Below are positions 57,774-64,000 of a DNA stretch of 64,000 nt, in pieces (within the stretch, counting starts at the first letter, position 1; each line of letters begins with the position of its first letter). Under the pieces are notes generated by a model that worked only from the letters and a program-made list of their open reading frames with translations, was not told the DNA's origin and did no database searches. Source of the DNA: Pseudomonas songnenensis (GTDB taxonomy: Bacteria > Pseudomonadota > Gammaproteobacteria > Pseudomonadales > Pseudomonadaceae). The position numbers were made by a program, and so were the translations under genes. The stretch lies in contig NZ_RFFN01000001.1 of the NCBI RefSeq assembly GCF_003696315.1, positions 248,001-312,000 of the forward strand, given 5' to 3'.

Positions 57774-58211
57774 ATGAACCCCATGCTTCGCCTTGCGCCC
57801 GTGTTGCTTGTCGGCGCCTTCAGCCTCCCGGCTGCTGCCCAGTCCTGCTATGTACACAGCGAAACGTCCGGTGCAGTTCCGGCTCCGGTGGTGACCGAGC
57901 AGTGTTTCGAGTTCCACGGTATGGATAACGACGACGCCATCGACTGGGTCTGTCAGGACAACGAGGCGGTGAAGAACTCTCGTCGCGAGATCCGTGACAG
58001 TTGCCCGGACGGCCACTTCGGCATCTGCACCGCGCGGATGACGCCGGAGACCCTGGCCAACGAGCGCGCCACCGGGTCCCAGGCAAAGAACGGCACCTTG
58101 CCGACCCAGGTCAGTGACGATGCGACGATCGTCACCTACCACTACCACGCCAGTGATCGGGCGCAGGCGAAGATTGATTGCGAGAGTGCAGGCGGCAGCT
58201 GGTCACGCTAG
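57774..58211 (+). CDS. Exported cysteine-rich hypothetical protein
   Basis: A 145-residue protein that I do not recognise. It has a Sec signal peptide (about residues 1-23, ending AAA) and a mature part of about 122 residues with six cysteines (SCYVHS, QCFEF, VCQD, SCPDG, ICTAR, DCESAG), enough for three disulfides in the periplasm. AGGAGA stands six bases before the ATG. It is not close to its neighbours in function. Base composition is like the surroundings, so recent transfer is not suggested. Confidence 0.75.
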   Translation: MNPMLRLAPVLLVGAFSLPAAAQSCYVHSETSGAVPAPVVTEQCFEFHGMDNDDAIDWVCQDNEAVKNSRREIRDSCPDGHFGICTARMTPETLANERATGSQAKNGTLPTQVSDDATIVTYHYHASDRAQAKIDCESAGGSWSR

Positions 58212-58318
58212 CGGGCCACTCGCGCAATCTTTGCTGACGAAGTCAATGCCCGACTGATTTGTTCAGCGGTGCATGGGCGGGGATAATCCTGCGCTTTGCA
58301 TCCATGAGTGGTCGAACC

Positions 58319-58765
58319 ATGAAGCTGAGTCTGCTGAGCCTGCCCCTGATTGCCGCCCTTGTACTGACAGGCTGCGACCGGGTCGATCCTGACTCGCCAC
58401 TGGGCAAGCGCAAGGCGATCTACCAGGCGATGCTTGATACCAAGGAAGATCTCGGCGGCATGTTGCGCGGCCGTATTCCGTTCGATGCGGAGGGGTTCAG
58501 CGCGGGCGCGGTGAAACTCGACGAACTCTCGCGCCAGCCCTGGCAGCACTACCCCGAGGTCAAGGAAAAGCAGAGCGATGCGCGGGATGATGTCTGGCAG
58601 CGACAGGAGCGCTTCAACGAGCTGGCACGGGCGCTGGAAGCGACCACGGCAGAGCTGGCCGGCGTGGTCAGCGCGCAACCTGTTAGCGCGCAAAGCGTGG
58701 CGGCCCCCTTTCAACGGGTCGAGGATGCCTGCGAAACCTGCCACAAGGAATTCCGTGCTTACTGA
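58319..58765 (+). CDS. Cytochrome c'-like lipoprotein
   Basis: A 148-residue exported protein with lipobox LTGC (Cys19), so probably membrane-anchored. The single heme site CETCH is at 138-142, almost at the C-terminus, as in cytochrome c'. The middle is a predicted four-helix bundle. Relatives bind NO or act in electron transfer. The ATG at 58319 starts directly at the signal; one at 58304 is possible. The length fits cytochrome c', but lipidation is unusual for soluble members. Confidence 0.8.
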   Translation: MKLSLLSLPLIAALVLTGCDRVDPDSPLGKRKAIYQAMLDTKEDLGGMLRGRIPFDAEGFSAGAVKLDELSRQPWQHYPEVKEKQSDARDDVWQRQERFNELARALEATTAELAGVVSAQPVSAQSVAAPFQRVEDACETCHKEFRAY

Positions 58766-58774
58766 GACGGTGTT

Positions 58775-59155
58775 TTAGCGGCGCAGCGTTTCAAGCTTTT
58801 CCCGGGACTTGGCCAGCTGGTTGCGACGCAGCTCGATCAGCTGCGCGTCGCCAGTGCCCAGCGCTTCGCGCAGCAGCGTTTCGCGGCGTTCCACCTGACG
58901 ATTGATGTGCTCGTACTCGACCTGACGCGGATGCAGCGCGACCAGGCCCTGGCATTGTTCGGTCAGCGTCTGCAGTTCGGTGTTGAGTTGCGTCTGGCGC
59001 AGCTTGTCGCCCTGCAGGCGAGCCTGCTGCAGCTGCTCGCGCAGGGTTTGGCGTTGCTCGTGGCACTGGGTGTTGGCTTGTTGGGCTGCGGCGAGCAGCG
59101 GGCTGATGGCAGTGCTGCCGATCAGCAGGGCAATCGGCCAATGTCGCAAAGACAT
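58775..59155 (-). CDS. DUF1090 family exported protein
   Basis: A 126-residue protein with a signal peptide (about 1-24, ending AAA). The mature part is strongly alpha-helical, charged and Gln/Arg/Leu-rich, with two cysteines (TQC and EQC) and the LRRNQLAKSREKLETL end typical of DUF1090 (YqjC-like) proteins. The function is unknown; a periplasmic coiled coil is likely. It lies on the same strand as ligB, 60 bases after the ligB stop. Confidence 0.78.
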   Translation of the reverse strand: MSLRHWPIALLIGSTAISPLLAAAQQANTQCHEQRQTLREQLQQARLQGDKLRQTQLNTELQTLTEQCQGLVALHPRQVEYEHINRQVERRETLLREALGTGDAQLIELRRNQLAKSREKLETLRR

Positions 59156-59215
59156 GCCTCGCCTCCATAATTGTTATCCAGCTCCTATCGACCGCGTCAT
59201 TCGGTGAAAGTCCCT

Positions 59216-60973
<1,758 letters not shown>

Positions 60974-62305
60974 TCAGCGCATGTTGAACAGTTCCTGGTG
61001 GAAATCCCTCGGTGGCAGGCCGTGGCGTTGCAGGTCCTTGCTCAGATCCTGACCGAAACCGGCCGGGCCGCAGAACCAGACGTCGCTGTCCTGCCACTGC
61101 GGCGCCAGCTGGCGCAAGCGCTCGGGTGTCAGCCGGCCGCCTTCACTGGCCACCAGCACGTGCAGACGCACCCGGGCGCGTTCGGCCAGCTGGCGAATGC
61201 GCTCGATAAAGCCCTGGTCGGGTGCGCTGGTGCAGTAGAACAGATCGACATTGTTGCCCTTGCCGCTTTCGGCGAGCGCCTGTAAGCGGCCAATGAACGG
61301 CGCGATGCCGATGCCGCCGGCGACCCAGATCTGCCGTGGCTTGCGGCTGTGGAAATCGAAGCAGCCATAAGGCCCTTCGACCTTTACCGCGTCGCCCACC
61401 TTCAGGGTGTCCGGCAGGGTACGGGTGTAGTCGCCGAGGCCCTTGATGGAGAAGGACAACTTGCCGTCGTTGCACCAGGCCGAGGACAGGCTGAAGGGGT
61501 GAGGCCCTTCCTTGTCGTCGAAGGTGACGAAGGCGAACTGCCCGGCCTTGTGCCCCGGCCAGGGGCCGTCGAGCTTGATATCGACGCGCAGCACGCGGTT
61601 GTCCCGATGGTGGGTCAGGCTTTCGATACGACCGACTACCTGATGCTTGCGACCGATACGGCGCAGCAGCGAGATGCAGGCGGCCACCGAGCCCGAAACG
61701 ATCAGTACTGCGAGTACCAGGCCCAGCGGCGAGGTCCAGTAGCCGGGCGGGGTCAGCACCACTGCATGCACCACCAGCGCCAGGTAGACCAGCGCCAGCC
61801 AGCGGTGCGTCTTGAAGAACCAGCGGTAGGGGAAGCGCTTGACCAGCGCCAGCACGATCAGGATTGCCGCGGCATAGAAGGCCCATTCGCCAATCGTCTC
61901 GGCGAGGCCGCGAAAGCGCTGCAGAAGGGCGAAAATGCCCTCGTGCATCTGGTCCTCGCCCGCACGTCTTGCCGGCTTTTCAAGCCAGCCGAAGCCGACC
62001 AGCCATTTCGGTATCTGCCCCCAGCCCCAATGGAAGAGGGCGATCACCAGGGCGCTGATGCCCAGCCACTTGTGCAGCCGATAGGTCTTGTCCAGGCCAT
62101 CGAAGAAGCGTTCGAAGCGCCGTGGCCGCACCGCCAGCACCATCGCCACGCTCATCGCGGCGATGCCGAGTACGCCGCTGTAATGCACCAGCACCTTGCG
62201 CAGCGGCCAGATCTGATAACGGCCGATGATGAAGTCGTCCACCAGCAACCAGAGCAGCGTCAGTCCGACGAACAGCGCGACGTAAGTGAGTTTTATCTGT
62301 CTCAT
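60974..62305 (-). CDS. Ferric-reductase-like transmembrane flavoprotein
   Basis: A 443-residue inner-membrane oxidoreductase. The N-terminal half (residues 1-220) has about six hydrophobic helices with histidines placed for heme b (LVHYSG, LHKWLG, KTHRWLALVYLALVVHAVVL in part). The C-terminal half is a ferredoxin-reductase module, with FAD motif HPFSLSSA near 290, NAD(P)H motif GGIGIAPF near 345 and CGPAGFG near 420. It resembles ferric reductase/NOX-like proteins; the electron acceptor is not known. The start at 62305 follows AGGAGG by ten bases. It is divergent from the ABC exporter. Confidence 0.85.
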   Translation of the reverse strand: MRQIKLTYVALFVGLTLLWLLVDDFIIGRYQIWPLRKVLVHYSGVLGIAAMSVAMVLAVRPRRFERFFDGLDKTYRLHKWLGISALVIALFHWGWGQIPKWLVGFGWLEKPARRAGEDQMHEGIFALLQRFRGLAETIGEWAFYAAAILIVLALVKRFPYRWFFKTHRWLALVYLALVVHAVVLTPPGYWTSPLGLVLAVLIVSGSVAACISLLRRIGRKHQVVGRIESLTHHRDNRVLRVDIKLDGPWPGHKAGQFAFVTFDDKEGPHPFSLSSAWCNDGKLSFSIKGLGDYTRTLPDTLKVGDAVKVEGPYGCFDFHSRKPRQIWVAGGIGIAPFIGRLQALAESGKGNNVDLFYCTSAPDQGFIERIRQLAERARVRLHVLVASEGGRLTPERLRQLAPQWQDSDVWFCGPAGFGQDLSKDLQRHGLPPRDFHQELFNMR

Positions 62306-62478
62306 CTCGGGAAAGCCTCCTTGCTGGCGCGCATTTGCCAGCGCTTCCAAGCATGTATGTGTCGCCATTGCGTCGCCATGATCACGATCACTGTGAGTCG
62401 TGACCGGGGGAAACGGCGGGCGCCCTGCGTTGCGTTTTTATCTACAATTCCGCCCCGATTCCTCGAAGAGACGAGCCC

Positions 62479-63402
<924 letters not shown>

Positions 63403-63414
63403 AGGAACAACTGC

Positions 63415-64000
63415 ATGAATCTCTACGCGATCCGCGCGATCTACCTGTTCGAACTGGCGCGCACCTGGCGCACCCTGCTGCAGAGCATCGCCACCCCGGT
63501 GATCTCCACCTCGCTGTACTTCGTGGTATTCGGCTCGGCCATCGGCGCGCGCATGGAGGCCATGCACGGCATCCCCTACGGCGCCTTCATCATCCCGGGC
63601 CTGATCATGATGGCGCTGCTGTCCGAGAGCATCTCCAATGCCTCGTTCGGCATCTACATGCCGCGCTACTCGGGGACTATCTACGAGGTGCTGTCGGCGC
63701 CGGTGTCCTACGTCGAGATCGTCATCGGCTACGTCGGCGCAGCGGCGACCAAATCGCTGATTCTCGGCGTGATCATCCTGGTGACGGCGCGGCTGTTCGT
63801 CGATTACCAGATCCAGCATCCGCTGATGATGGCGCTGTTCCTGGTGCTGACGGCGGTCACCTTCTGCCTGTTCGGCTTCATCATCGGCATCTGGGCCGAT
63901 GGCTGGGAAAAGCTGCAGATCGTCCCGGCGCTGATCGTCACACCGCTGGCCTTTCTCGGTGGCAGCTTCTACTCCATCGAGATGCTGCCGCCGCTATGGC
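63415..64000 (+). CDS. ABC-2 type exporter permease (YadH-like), 3'-truncated by window
   Basis: The first 195 residues of a membrane protein with five or more helices, cut by the window edge. The opening [18 protein letters not shown] and the FGSAIGARM and [18 protein letters not shown] segments are typical of the YadH group, which pairs with YadG-like ATPases. GAAGGA stands before the ATG, and it forms a two-gene unit with the ATPase upstream. Confidence 0.9.
   Translation, partial: MNLYAIRAIYLFELARTWRTLLQSIATPVISTSLYFVVFGSAIGARMEAMHGIPYGAFIIPGLIMMALLSESISNASFGIYMPRYSGTIYEVLSAPVSYVEIVIGYVGAAATKSLILGVIILVTARLFVDYQIQHPLMMALFLVLTAVTFCLFGFIIGIWADGWEKLQIVPALIVTPLAFLGGSFYSIEMLPPLW

Overview
The window is chromosomal DNA of a Pseudomonas-type gammaproteobacterium, most likely of the P. 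stutzeri (Stutzerimonas) group. Gene order, GC-rich codon use and protein similarity all point there. From memory, the order mtgA-thiS-thiG-trmB ... rdgB-metW-metX ... yggT-proC-yggS-pilT-pilU ... pyrC'-pyrB-pyrR-ruvX-yqgE-tonB-gshB-pilGHIJK-chpABC-rsmE-bioA follows the PA0378-PA0420 stretch of P. aeruginosa PAO1, with local replacements. I see no insertion sequence, prophage, CRISPR array, rRNA or tRNA. Coding density is high, and no gap between genes exceeds 300 bases.

Layout. 1-4.97 kb: the 5' end of a membrane protein (minus), mtgA, a DUF423 protein, thiSG, trmB and a DUF1329 exported protein. 5.0-9.9 kb: the arginine deiminase operon arcDABC (minus) behind a well-formed ANR/FNR-type promoter. 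10-14.7 kb: a DUF5064-like gene, then a minus-strand series of DUF3392, hemW, rdgB, DUF4426, metW and metX, with ATGA stop/start overlaps at DUF4426-rdgB and rdgB-hemW. 14.8-19.1 kb: a dynamin-like GTPase, yggT, proC and yggS. 19.2-21.4 kb: the twitching-motility ATPases pilT and pilU. 21.4-24 kb: a two-gene radical-SAM/DUF4130 cassette with a textbook LexA box directly upstream, and a divergent TM2-domain gene. 24.1-30 kb: pyrimidine genes (pyrC', pyrB, pyrR), ruvX, yqgE, a tonB3-like gene and gshB. 30.2-43.4 kb: the complete Pil-Chp chemosensory operon pilGHIJK-chpABC, including a 2,403-residue ChpA. 43.4-46.9 kb: rsmE, bioA, cytochrome b561 and YceI. 47.1-52.9 kb: an RND efflux operon (adaptor, pump, outer-membrane channel) of the Mex/Ttg/Tbt type, with a TtgR-like operator but no adjacent regulator gene. 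53-62.3 kb: rhlE, metF and ahcY (the last behind a sigma70 promoter and an S-adenosylhomocysteine riboswitch), small exported proteins, a cytochrome c'-like lipoprotein, ligB and a ferric-reductase-like flavoprotein. 62.5-64 kb: an ABC-2 type exporter cut by the window end.

How the genes work together. PilT, PilU, the TonB3-like protein and the Pil-Chp array all serve type IV pilus retraction and its control. MetX and MetW act in methionine synthesis, and AhcY and MetF in regenerating the methyl cycle, with SAH sensed by the riboswitch. ArcDABC gives ATP from arginine under low oxygen. The most promising little-described system is the radical-SAM plus DUF4130 pair at 21.4-23.5 kb. Family knowledge links it to DNA modification or repair, and the LexA site seen here suggests that it belongs to the SOS response in this organism.
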